The notes beneath the pieces were generated by a model. That model was not told the DNA's origin. It worked only from the letters and a program-made list of their open reading frames with translations, and did not search any database. A stretch of 64,000 nt of DNA from Calycina herbarum (lineage: Eukaryota > Ascomycota > Leotiomycetes > Helotiales > Pezizellaceae). The stretch is from positions 1 through 64,000 of the forward strand of contig LLEY01000101.1 of NCBI GenBank assembly GCA_001414485.1, given 5' to 3'. Each line of letters begins with the position of its first letter. Within the stretch, counting starts at the first letter, position 1. Positions 32,833-45,909 of this stretch are shown one piece after another. The translations under genes were made by a program, and so were the position numbers.

Positions 32833-34859
32833 TCAATCGTTATGTTGCGTCAAAGTAGCCAACGGTTTACTCTTAGTAATAGGCTCCCCAGTAGTCTGAA
32901 ACGCCGGGTCTTGCAAAACACTCATAATCACGTCCCCAAAAATATCCTTCTTCTCCTCCGGGAACTGATCCCTCCTCTGTTTCGCAAGCTCCAAAGACCT
33001 CTCAATCGCGAATCCAATCCTCTTCCCGTCCGTCAACCCCGATTTCTGAGGCCAGATCTTTAACAAAGACGCAGCTCTCTGTCTCATGGCATCATTCCCT
33101 GCTGTGATACCAATCAAAGACAAGGAATTTATCGAACCATCGTAGAATACCGTGAATCGAGGTCGCTCGTCTTTGGCTATAATCTCTACGGCCATGCTTT
33201 CGAATATATTGAGAATTTCTCCAAAGTACTTTGTTCGGGTTTCGGCGTCCATTTGAATCTTGCGTACGGTTTCACCAGCCAACATCTTTGGATCCGGTAT
33301 GAGCAGATCGAAGAATTTGACCTTGAACATCAGGATTTGGTGTTGGTGACAGAGTATATCGTCCATTTCGTCGCGGGAAGTCTTCGCCAGCTTCTTGGTC
33401 TGTACAAAGCGTCTAAATGCCCATGTCCAACGATCCAACTCGGATTGTATGATTTCTATTTCTTTTTCGAGATCAGGGGGGAGTTCCCATCTGCAGGACC
33501 TCGGAGTCAGTTTACTTCTTTGGGAATATTTGAGGAGTAGAAGGAGTAAGAGCCTCAAGGAAAGTTTAAGAATAAGGAATGTCTCAGCTCTGGTTTTTAC
33601 CGAAAGAAGAAATTCACTCAGAGAAGCTGGGTACTCACGGAAGACCTGTGTTATGCCATTGGCGGAGGATCAAGTCTCGGATCTGGAAAGTCCAGTTGAC
33701 GAGTTTGTTGGAGGTGATGGAGGCTTGAAGTGTGCTTGTAAATTTTGCAGGCATGGTTGGCGTTTTCCCACATCGCTCCTCTGGTGTAGTCGTAATGAAA
33801 TCCGGTGCTCGATTATAGCCATCTGCACCACAAAGTGCCAAGTCTGTTCCAACGAATAACGCGAGAAGATTGCGGTCAATCTCTTTTCGTTTGCGGGGAG
33901 CTTTGGAGACTGGTTGGGCTTTCAGTTCGGGGTAAAATTGTTTTAGGATTTGGAGACCAGCTTTGGCATGTTTTGCTGCTGTCTGGAAATCGCCTCGCGT
34001 AGTCTCGATGCTATAGAAGATCATGCAGCAGATTAATATCATTTCCACCGGTGGATTCGTTTCGTTGACCATCAGTTTTCGTACTTGTTGCAGGGCTTTG
34101 TTGTATTGTTGCAAGGAATTGTTGTCATATAGGGCCTGGTTAAAGGTTCTGTTGCGATGGAATGCACTGAGAGCCAACACAGCGTGCCGTACTACGGGCT
34201 CTTCCTGGCTGTATGAGATGACGGTCTTTCCCCAGAAGTCGAGATGCCTATGTCCACCGAGATCATGAAGGGTTTCACAGCGGAAGTAATAAAAATGGAG
34301 CTTTTCTTCATCGTTTCCGGGAAGTTGGAAGGGGATACCCGTATTGACAGGCGAAAGAGCTTGCAACTCTCTCTGATAATCGTGTATTTCTTCTTCTGCC
34401 TTCTTCTCTTCGGGGGTCCTGGTACTTTCTGTCAGAACTGAAGCTCTTATACTTTACATAGAACAGGGATAGTTACCTTTTGGATGTTGGACGGGGTTTT
34501 CTCTGGGTACGTAAAGCCTGGGCTTCTATCTTTCGTTTGAGTCCCGGAGGAACATAACCAGCAACAGTCTCAGACGGCTGCCCGGATTCGTTCGGTCTCA
34601 TAGAAAAGGTAAGAAAGGAACCGGTCCCATGAGAACTATCGGCATCTGGATCATAAGCGCATTCTAAGCCACTCTTGACGCATCGAGCACACAGCGGGCG
34701 TTCTTCCCCGCATTTTATCCGTCTCAGCCTACGACGCGATAGATGGTAAGCCTCTTGTTCGTGAACTGCAAAGCCATAGCGGGAGCTAGCTCACCTGCAA
34801 TTCTTGCATCCAGTCTTTGACCGAGGCGTCGACTTTCGCTTTCCAGCATTCTCCTCCAT
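32833..34859 (-). CDS. Zn2Cys6 (C6 zinc-cluster) transcription factor
   Basis: Exons: complement of 32833-33490, 33639-34424, 34477-34728 and 34795-34859, 586 aa. Joining exons 1 and 2 rebuilds the binuclear cluster C-x2-C-x6-C-x6-C-x2-C-x6-C (G-C-K-N-C-R ... L-C-A-R-C ... E-C) within residues 18-46, the DNA-binding domain of fungal regulators. The middle part has H-F-R/Y-x-x-R-C-E-T-L-H-D-L-G-G and A-V-L-A-L-S-A-F-H, as in the fungal-specific factor domain of this class. The acceptor of intron 2 (GAAAG) was chosen because it alone keeps the frame; intron 3 is clear (GTGAGT/TGCAG). The target genes are not evident. It lies between an unknown repeat gene and a DUF7730 gene, with no biosynthetic cluster nearby. 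Confidence 0.9.
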
Positions 34860-35528
34860 GGTTGCGAACATCAGAGAAAACCGTTACCCTCGGCTTTTCT
34901 CCTCATGGGATCATGCTAGTGTTATATGCGGATGGGTTTCTGTATTGGCAAGCCCTATCGGGGTGGATCCCCTAGCTTGGCAGCAGTGGTGCTTCAAAGT
35001 TCGATGGTGGCCCCTGAGCCCCTATTTGCCGAATGGAAGCTCTTACCGCCGTCCTAATATTGAAGAAGAACTGGCCCCCAATACGCGTAACATCTACAGC
35101 ATATGGCTCGCGCGGCCGGCGTAAAAGTGGCAGGATAAGCCTAGAAATATGATTTTGATAACTCTGGCGATGTCTAATCGGAAACTAGGCTAATTATGTA
35201 AAGAAGGCCGCTCAGCCTCGAAAACTGGGGGCGAGCAGATGTGCCAGAAAAGGTGGGTGAGGAGTGGGAGCGAGTGGTGTGATATTACCGCAGATCCGGC
35301 GCCAAGTTTGAGTCGGGCGGGATAGCACGTATAGCGAATCCAATGGGAGGCTTTGAATCGTATTAGCTGCGTGGCATCAGTGTCACAGTCGCAGCGCACT
35401 TTTTTTTTCGCCTGGAACTTATGTGAGATGAGTCAGCTGGCAACGGGAGTTGCCGCACGGATATGAGGCAGTTCGTGACGGCTTTTACTATTTTCCGTGG
35501 TTATAGATCGCCAATAGTACTTATAATT
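34860..35528. other. Intergenic
   Basis: About 670 bases with the promoter of the C6 gene on the left and the 3' UTR of the DUF7730 gene on the right. A plus-strand ORF (34804-35124) starts inside the C6 gene and has no motif. A run of nine T lies near 35400. Confidence 0.45.
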
Positions 35529-37185
35529 CTACCCCCTCCCAACAATGTCCACGTAAGACCTATTGCGGTCGTTGCCCATATGTCCATTGAAAACCATACA
35601 CTTTCTCGGTCCAATTTTCGGCCCCTTCATCTCTTCTTTCACAGCAATCACGAAATCCTCGAATTCGCCGTTGCTAGTCAAGCCCTTTTCATTGTAGAGC
35701 TGAAACGAGAACCCATCATATTGTTGGAATTGCAATAAGCGTTGCACCCACCACTCTACCTCGTCTGCATGGACATCGAAATTTGTGTGGAATGGCGACT
35801 GCGGTCCATAAAAGAACTTGTTTGGGTAAAGATACTCCTTCGGACAATTTTCTAAGGATATGTTAGTATCTTGAGGCTGGCAAGGTCTAGTAATTTTAGC
35901 ATGTAGGGTAAGGTACGCTTTGTTGGTTCCTCCATCGCGATCTCAAGTCTTGGTTCTCGTTTATATTCCAAGCTTGAGATGCCAATATCCCAGCTTCTGC
36001 CACCTCGTCCAACCTGATATCTTTCGTGAAGCCTATCTCGGTTATGGTCATAATAGCAACCGGAATAGTAGAAATAGACGGGTAATTTCAGAAGATCAGT
36101 TGGGTCTTCATCATTATATCTATCCGAAGGATACATAGCAAGCTAGAAGGAATGTCTGTTAGCGAAGCATGGGCAAAATGTGGAGTCCATAGAACCTAGG
36201 AGAGATGAAAGAACGAGTAGGGGAGTGACATACACTTCGTCTCCTCCACGGAACACTGAAATAATTCATGATAGCAGTCCAGGACCGAGCGAATTCCGGC
36301 TTCTGGTAATTATATTCGTATGTATATACCAAGTCCAAAGGAATGGCCAATTTCAAGTGCTGGATAGAGGATCTCTGGGGTTCGCTGAGGCCAAACAAGA
36401 ATGACTCCGCTGTCTGCAAATTGTCGAACTGCAAAGCATTCTCAGAAAAGAGTGTTCCTTTGCTTTTTGGCAATTCTAAGAGAATTTGTTTGCAGACAAG
36501 ATTGATGGCAGGACACCAAGGGTGTTTACTGGGACCAGAATTGAGACATTCGATGTGATCGCCCATAGCAGCTGGACATGCGGAGCTTGAACTGCCATTG
36601 TGTGATCGGCAAGCATGATACTGATAGCGAATTGGTCTCTGTCTCGATGTTGGCGAGACGTTTTCCTCAATTTCCCCAGATTCCTGCGTCCCTTCGGTTT
36701 CCTGGGTTTCTGCAGTTTCGGTCTCCCCATCTGCGTCTTGAATTTTTGAGATGTGAAATATATTTGCAGTCACAACCTCTTCCCAAATATTGTCCCGAAT
36801 TTCCCGAGGAAGACTGAGTAGACGTGAGTTTTGTACTCCGCATACAAGTTGACGACGAGCAGATGCGCATTTCTCAAGATAAGCGTGTTGACGAGGAAAT
36901 GTTTCCCGCAAGAATTGCTCAAACCCACCAAGAAGAGCTTCTTCTTTATTGAGCAGTTCGGCGACATCGGCATAGATTTGAAAGAAAGGTCTTGGTTGTT
37001 TCTCATAATCCTTGAGGATGTCAAGGAATTCGAGTGCGACAAAATACCAACTCTGCATACGCTTCGCTCCAGGATTTCTCAATAGCTATGGAGAGTTAGC
37101 TCGTTTGTTGTTCATCGAATAGACACACTACCTTGAGGCCCGCCAGATAATTCTGAATTGCGGTATCTTGCTCCATTGTCTCCAT
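35529..37185 (-). CDS. DUF7730-type protein (F-box-like N-terminal motif)
   Basis: Exons: complement of 35529-35851, 35917-36142, 36234-37085 and 37132-37185, 484 aa. After about 110 residues comes L-L-S-L-P-R-E-I-R-D-N-I-W-E, the L-P-x-E-I-R-x-x-I-W/Y pattern that opens DUF7730 and F-box-like domains of filamentous fungi. An acidic Glu/Thr-rich insert follows, then H-P-W-C-P-A-I-N-L-V-C-K-Q-I, typical of the same domain (prior-visit residues and a conserved C-K-Q-I). The C-terminal third has Y-x-Y-S-G-C-Y-Y-D and W-W-V-Q-R-L. The last intron uses GTACCT, with a strong CTAAC branch point. The function is unknown; these proteins are numerous and often lineage-specific. The start ATG gives an 18-codon first exon. 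Confidence 0.7.
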
Positions 37186-38323
37186 GCCTTGGAAATGATG
37201 TGGTGGTAGTGACGGCAGTGTCTTGTGATGGGTTGTTCGAAATGATATCCTACAAAGTAGGTATGTAGTTGATTTAAGACTTGTCGTGTTGTACTTATAC
37301 CAAAATCCACTGATGGCGGGGGGCGGCACAGCAGCACTACAGATGCGGGAAGCAACAAAGTGGGTCTTTCTGCCTGCAGTTATGGATCTGACTTGCTTGA
37401 TTGGGAATGGAAGACGCGAACATCAACCTGGGGAGTCATTGAGAAGCTTGCATTATTTAGGCAGGCTGCACCGCTATTTCGTATCTTGCCGAATCTTGTC
37501 CTTCAAGATAAGCCCGGGACCAAATCATTTAGCTCTCATTCTATTACCATGTCAGAGTTGGATTGACTTGAAACCCTTTAGAGGAGTTTACAAGGGACCT
37601 AGTCTTTTAAGAGTTTCTTATGGTCATTCGCTTCGAGTACCTAAACCTTTAGAAGAATAAAAGTAAGAACAATGATTTCCGACAGCCATAGTTTCTAGAC
37701 TTCTAGTTCGTGAATTCCTTCGTTTAAAATGGCTTTTCAAATTTTTATAAGAATAAGGTTAAGAAGAATGAATCACGACGGCTAACAAATTTGAAATATT
37801 GTAACTTCGTTTATGCAAATTCCTTCTCTGAGACCTTTGAGAAATAAAATCGCATGCAAATACATCAGACGAAAATCAATGGCGGAAACAGCATAATCTG
37901 CTGCTTAAAGATTAAAATGTTGTTCAGGGGTAAAGAAACAAGAGTTAGATGGCCATGTGTCTCTGAACTTGGAAGGTCGAGAAAAACTCAACAGGAGTCA
38001 CTGGGAATTGTAGCAATATTCTGAGTTCTGCGGACACTAGTCCGTTCTTTTTTTGGTTCTACTCAAGGAACAGAGAATAATTGAAGTCAGATGAGTAGGG
38101 GAGAAGTTCAAGTGAGACTCGTGCAAACTCAGTTAACGATTTCACACAAATAAAAGGGACGGATTTACGTCAAAACACGTATCCTATTTGGGCATATGTG
38201 AGTTGCTAGATCCTTGCTAGAAACCGATACTTTACAATCATAGAATGTAATTCATACACCAAAACATAAAATTAACAGAGACAACCACCCGTGATCCCCC
38301 CGAACGCCATTACTGAAGCAGAA
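37186..38323. other. Intergenic, AT-rich
   Basis: About 1.1 kb. The left end should be the DUF7730 promoter and the right end the 3' UTR of the DUF2415 gene. The ORF at 37286-37660 has no motif. Nothing else is seen. Confidence 0.45.
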
Positions 38324-40639
38324 TCATCGTAAAACAAGGCTGGGAAATATCCTCCGGCCTGCAACATTTACCTGGTATTCGTAGATCCCATCTTCCGCAC
38401 CAATATACCTGGTAGTGTTAGCAAAATATAAACAGGTAAGAAGTAGTTACTTACAAGGTTCTTCCATCTTCACTCCATGTACAACCCATTGTTTCTACAG
38501 CACCCGGCCGTGATCGTCGTAAAGTACTTGCACTCTCATCACGAGTCCCAAGGGCAAGATCACCCAGAGGTCGGTAGGGTTGCCTCAACCTATTTGCGAA
38601 ATCTCGTCGATCATCATCCTCTATTTCAATACGTACTCGAGCAGCCCTATCAAGCGGAGGTTCCAGAGGCAATCTAGTTCGATAGAGAGCATCAAGCTCA
38701 GGCCATGCCCCGGTAGCTGAATCCGATCCTGTCGCCTCCAGACTCTGCCCGATCAAAGAAAGCCGCTCAGAAGGGGTACCATCACCATCAGCCGCCACAC
38801 TAGGTTCTGATGAATCTCGTGCCGTGGAACTTTCACCAGCGGTAAGTCGAAGAAGACCGGACCTTCGTGGTTCTATTTCAAAGTCCAGGTGAACCCTCCT
38901 TTCACGATCATTGTTACGGTCGTTTATGTAGGACCTGATCGATGTCGTTGAGCGATCCGGATTGATAAACTCTCGAAGAGCAGGTGGTAGAGTTGCGGCC
39001 GATATTCGACGTTCAACACTTCTCGTCCGGCCGGCCACATTAGATGTAGATGATCTGTCATCGCTCCAATGGCCCATTCTTGGTAAATTAGAGGTATCTG
39101 CTGGAGTTTCACGCCCGGTATGTGGTGTGTTTGCAGCGTCCCTCAATCGTCGGGCTATTCTATGAGCTGATAATACTTCGAGCTCTTCCGTTGTAAGAGG
39201 GGCTTGATGTCGATCGAGCATTTCTCTGGTCAAGTAATGTCGAAGATTTCGTCGCTCCAAATCTGAGCCGAGATAGTCTGGAGTTGTACTGGTTGTAGAT
39301 GGCGGCTCCGCGCGAAAATTCCGTAACCGTGGGTCTATCACGCTGTCGCCACGTCTCTCTGACACAATCACTCTCTCCATTCCCTCCGAATGGGAGTCTA
39401 ACTCAATCAGCTGTTGAGAACGGCATAAATTTCGCACATCAGCAACCCCAACCCTGCCAGTTGTCTCGGTCCAGGCGAGGAGATCAAAAGGGCCCGGTGA
39501 GAATTGAATTGCTCGAACGGCTCCGTGGCCAGCTTCTATACCTGGTCTCGATGATGTGAAAACTGCTAACAATGAACTTTCGTCCTCTTTGGCGATCGTG
39601 GCCGTTTCGAAGATAGAAATTACGCCGTATTGCGTTGCGACGGCTAAATATTTCCCAGAAGCCGAAAATGACGACGCAAAACTTCCACGCATGTCTCCTC
39701 TATCAGCTTGTCTTTGACCAGTCAATTGAACCCTACCCCTTAAAGCCCATTCATAACCCAATTTTGTCTCGACTTCATCGCGAGTTGCTACCTTCTTTCG
39801 TCTTTCGTGGACGTAGAGGAAAGGGTCATCGCAAATCGTTACTAGCAGCTCTCCATCTGGTGACATAACAGAACGGTTTACACAATCTGGCAAGTTCAAC
39901 TCTTCCAAAACCTCCGATTCCGCAATATCAACAATGAAGACATTATGATCATTATTTGAAACGACCGCCACCGGAATTTTATACGCTTTTTCTGAAGAGG
40001 AAGGACTTGGGGACCAAAGTTCGATACAATTAACAATTTCTTTGCCGATTTTCGCCGTCTTCGCCGAAAGTGGTCCTCTAGACCTCCGAGAAGACGCTTG
40101 TAGTATATCCGAGTTTGATAGAGCCTCACGGAGTATGGATCGACTTGCCGGGTCGAGGTCTAGAGGCAATCGCTCATCGGGATCCATATCAAAATCTATA
40201 CCTGGCGTTCCCCTCCGTCGTTCATCCAGACAAATCGCAACATATCTTCCCAGTTCCCCTCCACAACATAGCCAATCCCTCGAGGCTGTAAGACATCTCG
40301 GGGCGAATGATACAGTAGTAATGACCTCTCGCTCGCGGGATTTCGTATCGAGTCGTATTATTTCATGACCGCTCGGGTAGTATATAACGCCTTGTTGCGA
40401 TGTTTCGATTAGAGAGCGTAACTGCCAGTGACTATAGACTTGTTAGTAAGGTTGCCTGGTCTAGCCTTGACTTGAAATGCATACCCTGTGTGTATGGTGG
40501 CACGATAATATCTGCGGTACTTGGCAAGAATCAAGTCCTCCGTGGCATGATGTCTGTATAGGGCGTCTATTAGCGATTGTATCTTGGAGATTTATAGTTG
40601 TGGTGGCGCAACTCACAAGCTTTCATTCAGGACAGCCAT
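38324..40639 (-). CDS. WD-type protein with DUF2415 domain
   Basis: Exons: complement of 38324-38408, 38455-40431, 40485-40553 and 40617-40639, 717 aa. The N-terminal half reads like beta-propeller blades (W-x-C-C-G-G-E-L-G-R, V-A-V-V-S-N-N-D-H-N-V, Y-L-A-V-A-T-Q-Y-G-V-I). A-V-R-A-I-Q-F-S-P-G-P-F-D-L-L-A-W-T-E near residues 330-350 matches the DUF2415 signature, a short domain in fungal WD-repeat proteins. A long disordered Arg/Ser/Asp-rich region follows, and a final W-S-E-D-G-R-T-L-Y-I-G-A-E-D-G-I-Y-E-Y blade is split by the last intron. Propellers of this kind act as protein-binding platforms; the specific role is unknown to me. The gene diverges from SSC1 at 41310. Confidence 0.8.
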
Positions 40640-41309
40640 GCTCACTGCCCCTCTGCCGGAGGTTTGTTGTCATTAATGTTTTGCGAGGTTTGTCCAAACA
40701 AGTATCGATACTAAGCTCTAGGATCCGGTGTTTGGTGTGTAGGATTTAATGGTATGGGGTGGTTGATATGAATTGTCGCAGCGTCTAGATATCTGAATCA
40801 GATGCGGTGATGCAGCCCACTGCAGGCCAACGATACGTCAATCCCGAGAGGTTGACAAAGACAGACCCGCTCATAAAGCAGCGTTGCCTGGCAAACGGCC
40901 TCGGCTTCATGTCCAACCAGGTGAACTCCTACACTTATTATTCAACCTTGAGCTAATAAACCAAATAGGATGAGAACCAATTCTGTTTACTGAAATATTT
41001 CTGAATCTCATGAACTTGTAAAACTAGTTACAACCTGGAATTGTTCCCCCCTAGAATCAAATTCCAGATGCTTCTCGAATGTCGCCGCCTTGAGCCGGAC
41101 CTGGTCAACACTCGGGCCGGTCTTCGATCAGTTTCCAAACTAGCGCAAGACTTTTTCCCCTTCAAAGTTTTTTGAACTCCCAACTCCTTCTTCCATTCCC
41201 ATCCCATCTCACAAACAATCAACCACTCCTTTCTCTGCTACCAGTTTCTTTCATCCCCCCAGCGACCTTCTTCCATAATTATTGTCTTGTAGTAGCTCCA
41301 GCGCGCAAT
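40640..41309. promoter_or_regulatory. Divergent promoter region, DUF2415 gene / SSC1
   Basis: 670 bases between divergent starts. A candidate heat-shock element lies at 41062-41079, about 230 bases before the SSC1 ATG: TTC, a 7-base gap, TTC, two bases, GAA (TTCCAGATGCTTCTCGAA). This is a gapped HSE arrangement. It fits regulation of a mitochondrial Hsp70, but it is a short motif and could be chance. Confidence 0.4.
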
Positions 41310-43504
41310 ATGTTGTCCTCAAGATTCGCCAGAGCTGTGAGTGCCTTTAATCGTCATGTTGACCATGTTCTCAACTGACCTGATACCTTTTCTAGCTTCC
41401 AAGAGTCGGAGCCTCTACCACACGATCCTCAATTCGCACACCTTCACCTTTCGCATCATCATTTGTACGATACAACTCATCAGATGACAAGAAGGTTAAG
41501 GGGCCGGTCATCGGTATTGATCTGGGTATGTTTATCGCCACCAATCCAATGGGCATAGAGTCGCATTCTAACATTAACAGGAACTACCAACTCCGCAGTA
41601 GCCATTATGGATGGACCAGCAGCCAAGATTATTGAAAACTCAGAAGGTATGTTGCAAATAACATCTTTCACACTATTCTCAACTGACTTTGTTTGTTAGG
41701 TGCCCGGACAACACCATCGGTAGTAGCATTCGCAGAAGATGGAGAGCGGTTAGTTGGTGTATCGGCAAAGCGTCAAGCAGTTGTCAACCCAGAAAATACC
41801 CTCTTCGCCACCAAGCGATTGATCGGACGAAAGTTTACCGATATTGAGGTCCAGCGTGACATCAAGGAGGTCCCATACAAGATTGTTCAACACACAAATG
41901 GTGACGCCTGGGTTGAGGCACGCAACCAGAAATACTCCCCATCACAAATCGGTGGTTTTGTTCTACAAAAGATGAAGGAGACCGCTGAGGCCTACCTCAC
42001 AAAGCCAATACAAAATGCCGTTGTCACAGTCCCAGCATACTTCAACGATTCACAACGTCAAGCCACCAAGGATGCTGGTCAAATTGCCGGTCTTAACGTT
42101 CTGAGAGTGGTTAACGAGCCAACTGCTGCTGCGCTTGCATACGGACTGGAGAAGGATGAGGACAAGATCATCGCAGTCTACGATTTGGGTGGAGGAACCT
42201 TCGATATCTCCGTTCTTGAGATCCAGAAGGGTGTGTTCGAGGTCAAGTCCACCAACGGAGATACTCACTTGGGTGGTGAGGACTTCGATATCCACCTTGT
42301 CCGTCACTTGGTCCAGCAGTTCAAGAAGGACTCCGGAATTGATCTCTCCAACGACCGCATGGCTATCCAGAGAATCCGCGAGGCCGCTGAGAAGGCCAAG
42401 ATCGAGTTGTCATCCTCCATGCAAACCGACATCAACCTTCCTTTCATCACTGCAGATTCTTCCGGACCAAAGCACATCAACTCCAAGCTTTCTCGCTCCC
42501 AACTTGAGAAGCTTGTCGACCCTCTTATCAGCCGAACCATCGATCCAGTCCGCAAGGCCTTGAAGGATGCTAACCTCACCGCAAAGGAGATCCAAGAGGT
42601 CATCTTGGTCGGAGGTATGACCCGTATGCCAAAGGTTAGCGAGTCTGTTAAGAGCATCTTTGGTCGTGACCCAGCCAAGTCTGTCAACCCAGATGAGGCT
42701 GTCGCTATGGGAGCTGCCATCCAGGGAGGTGTCCTCGCTGGTAACGTCACCGATGTCCTTTTGTTGGATGTCACACCACTTTCCCTCGGTATTGAGACCC
42801 TTGGTGGTGTGTTCACCCGTCTAATCAACCGTAACACTACCATCCCTACCAAGAAGTCCCAGGTCTTCTCTACCGCTGCCGACTTCCAAAGTGCAGTTGA
42901 GATCAAGGTTTACCAGGGTGAACGTGAACTTGTCCGTGACAACAAGATGCTCGGAAACTTCCAACTCACCGGTATCCCACCTGCGCACCGAGGTGTTCCT
43001 CAAATCGAGGTTACCTTCGACATTGATGCCGACGCCATCGTCCATGTTCACGCCAAGGATAAGTCCACCAACAAGGACCAATCTATTACCCTCGCCTCTG
43101 GATCTGGTCTCTCTGACCAGGAGATTCAGAACATGGTTGACGACTCTGAGCGATATGCTGAGTCTGATAAAGAGCGCAGAGCTGCCATTGAGGCTGCCAA
43201 TAAGACTGACAGCGTCTTGAATGATACCGAGAAGGCTCTCAACGAGTACGCCGACAGACTCGACAAGACTGAGGTTGACTCCCTCCGTGAGAAGATTGCC
43301 TCTCTCCGTGAGTTTGTCACCAAGAGCCAATCTGCCGAGGGATCCGCCACTGCCGCCGAGCTCAAGGAGAAGACTGATGAGCTTCAAGTCGCCAGCTTGA
43401 GCCTCTTCGACAAGATGCACAAGGCCCGTGCCGAGGCATCATCCGAAGCTCCAAATGCTGATGAGGCCAAGCCAGAGAGCGAGACCGGCGAGAAGAAGCC
43501 ATAG
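41310..43504 (+). CDS. SSC1: Mitochondrial Hsp70 chaperone
   Basis: Exons 41310-41336, 41396-41525, 41581-41646 and 41700-43504, 675 aa. The first 45 residues are an Arg/Ser-rich mitochondrial presequence ([13 protein letters not shown]) ending before [10 protein letters not shown]. The ATPase domain has I-D-L-G-T-T-N-S (split by an intron), [10 protein letters not shown] and [11 protein letters not shown]. The substrate domain follows with [12 protein letters not shown]. The C-terminal tail is Glu/Lys-rich, as in mitochondrial rather than cytosolic Hsp70 (no EEVD). It drives protein import with the TIM23 motor and folding in the matrix. The three short introns cluster at the 5' end. Codon use is strongly biased to C-ending codons, fitting high expression. 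Confidence 0.98.
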
Positions 43505-44876
43505 ATGCTTGAAGCTCGCTAATTGTATTTTTTCTTCTCTTTTTTTCTAGCGGTTTCTGGCGGCTCATCTAGACAATGTGGTCATGTATTCACCTGTACT
43601 CATATATGTTGCACCTTGGCGACTCTTCTCTGTTGTCATTCATACGTCCCTTTTGTTGATTGCTTTTGGGGCAGAGGCGTTGGAACGCATTGCTTTGCGC
43701 TTGGGGGTTCAGCGTTTAAAAGCCTGTGTGAGGGACACTTGCACAGAAAAGGAATTACTGTGGCTGTATAAAATTAGGATACGACGACGAATAATATGAT
43801 CCCCTCTCAAATATTTTATAAGCCCCATTTTTAGATTCGTGCCTTGCTCTCCTCGTTTTCGCTGCTCAGCACGGGCTTTAATGCAGTTCGTATGCACATC
43901 ATTAGGGGAACCACCGAAACTCGTACAGGTAGGAGCGAGTAAACGGTCCGTTTATGTAAGTAGATAGGAGGAAATACAGTTTGTTGCACTTCGCAATTCC
44001 TTATTTCAAATAATCCTTGTTAATCATGAGGGTACAGTCGTTGAGGTGGTGTTATGAGGTGAGATTGATACCGATTTTCCCGGAACTTCTATGTTCACTC
44101 AAACCATGAACATTGACACCAACAAACCACACTTTTCGCCCAATCTTCAGACAAGATATCCAAATATTCTGTCCTTCGGGATGTATCTTCAATAGTAGAA
44201 TTTCTCGTCCTATAGCACGTCGTATTCAGGCTATTTGGAGCAGAATGCGGCTGCAGATTTGGTCGCGTTGAGGCGAGAAGAGGCGAGGGAGAAAGCACTT
44301 AAAGAGTAATATGGTAGTGGAAAATCCCGCAAATGGATTTTGATTTGATACGAGAGTATATTGATTGGAGATAGATATCGTCTATTTTCTTACCATGCTT
44401 TGAAATGCTGGGGGCGGTAAAGAGGTGACGAGATAATGGAAAGTGACTCAAATATTTCATGTTGGATTTCCATCATGAGCGGTGGCGGATGCCGGCCACA
44501 TCTAGATGCCCCACCATGGCCAAAGAATATCAAATTTCTACGTAGTGATGGCAAGTTTATGACTCTTTATACAGTCATCTTCTTAAAGAAGTCATTACTT
44601 TTTCTGAGTCTCATTTTAAAGTATCAGTCACGATCCTTATTCAGTTAGACTGGTACTCTCCTGAAAACCAAACAATTCACCTTGAATCACGTGCCGTTAT
44701 CGCTAGTCGCACTTTTTGAATATTTGCGTTTAGTGCATCGTACAGTCGACCAACATCAAGACTGCCTGCCGCGGAACCCTATATTTAAAGGCTGCTCTAC
44801 TTCCCCATCAAACCAAACCATATCACAAACCTCCACCCGCGAAAAATACCGACAAGCATAGCTTGAACCCGGCAAA
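43505..44876. other. Intergenic
   Basis: About 1.4 kb with the SSC1 3' UTR at the left and the eIF3g promoter at the right. ORFs in this interval (43523-43897, 44095-44648) have no motif. No repeat is seen. Confidence 0.5.
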
Positions 44877-45909
44877 ATGTCGAAAACGTAAGCCCCCCTC
44901 GCGCCACCTCATTTGAAGGAATCTAACAATCCACAGCGAGAACAAGGACTGGGCCGATGATGAGGATCTCGATGATACCGTTGACACGCTCCCCGCGCAA
45001 ACTACTACCACAAACAAGGACGGCACTAAGACGATCGTATCATGGCGATTCAATGACGACGGCAAGAAGGTCAAGACCACCCGCCGGATACGCTTCACCG
45101 TACACAAAGAAGTCGTGAACCCCCGAGTCGCCGAGCGCAAGAACTGGAGCAAGTTTGGTCTATCTGCCAAGGATGGAGCTGGCCCTGCAGCGGATACAAC
45201 CTCGTAGGTTTATACATTGATAGGGTTGGGAGGGAAATATACTGACGTTTTGCGCGAACAGTGTTGGCGAAAACATCATATTCAGACCTAGCACGAACTG
45301 GCGAAAGGACGCAAAGGAGGAGAAGCCTGAACAGGGTAGCATGAAGGATCAACTCAAGAATAAGAAAGTCAAGTGTCGTATTTGTAACGGGGAGCATTTC
45401 ACAGCAAGATGTCCTTTCAAAGATACCATGGCGCCAGTTGGAGAGGATAATCCAGATGTGGCTGCTGGACCGGCAGATGTCGATGGCCCAGCCGCTGCTG
45501 GTGGTCTTGGAACAGGAAAGAGCTCATACGTACCTCCACATATGCGAAATGGTGGCGGCGCTGCTGCTGGTGACAGAATGAGTGGCGGAAAATACGAGAG
45601 AGACGACCTGGCTACCCTTCGTGTTACTAACGTAAGCCTATCTTCAACTCCTGACTTCCCGCAAGTTACTAACTCCTTACCCAGGTTTCCGAGATGGCTG
45701 AAGAACAAGAGTTGCGGGATATGTTCGAGCGCTTTGGTCGTGTTACAAGAGTCTTTCTTGCCAAAGATAGAGAGACTGGATTGGCAAAGGGCTTTGCGTT
45801 CATCAGTTTCCAGGAGCGGACCGATGCTTCGAAGGCTTGCGAGAAGATGGATGGTTATGGATTTAAGCATCTGATCTTGAGAGTCGAGTTTGCTAAGAAG
45901 GCTGCCTAG
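44877..45909 (+). CDS. TIF35: Translation initiation factor eIF3 subunit g
   Basis: Exons 44877-44887, 44937-45203, 45262-45631 and 45685-45909, 290 aa, the usual eIF3g length. The first exon is only 11 nt. The N-terminal part has the conserved W-A-D-D-E ... T-R-R-I-R and W-x-K-F-G segment. A zinc knuckle [14 protein letters not shown] lies at about residues 130-145. A Gly/Ala-rich linker with Y-V-P-P-H-M-R follows. The C-terminal 80 residues form an RRM (L-R-V-T-N-V-S-E ... G-F-A-F-I-S-F). In eIF3 this subunit binds RNA and eIF3i and helps scanning and reinitiation. Splice sites are clear. Identification is secure. Confidence 0.97.

Noticed and set aside
34804..35124. 106-codon plus ORF
   Set aside because: Begins antisense to the first exon of the C6 factor and has no domain.
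42304..43420. Two long minus-strand ORFs (200 and 199 codons)
   Set aside because: Shadows of the strongly biased SSC1 coding strand; no motif of their own.
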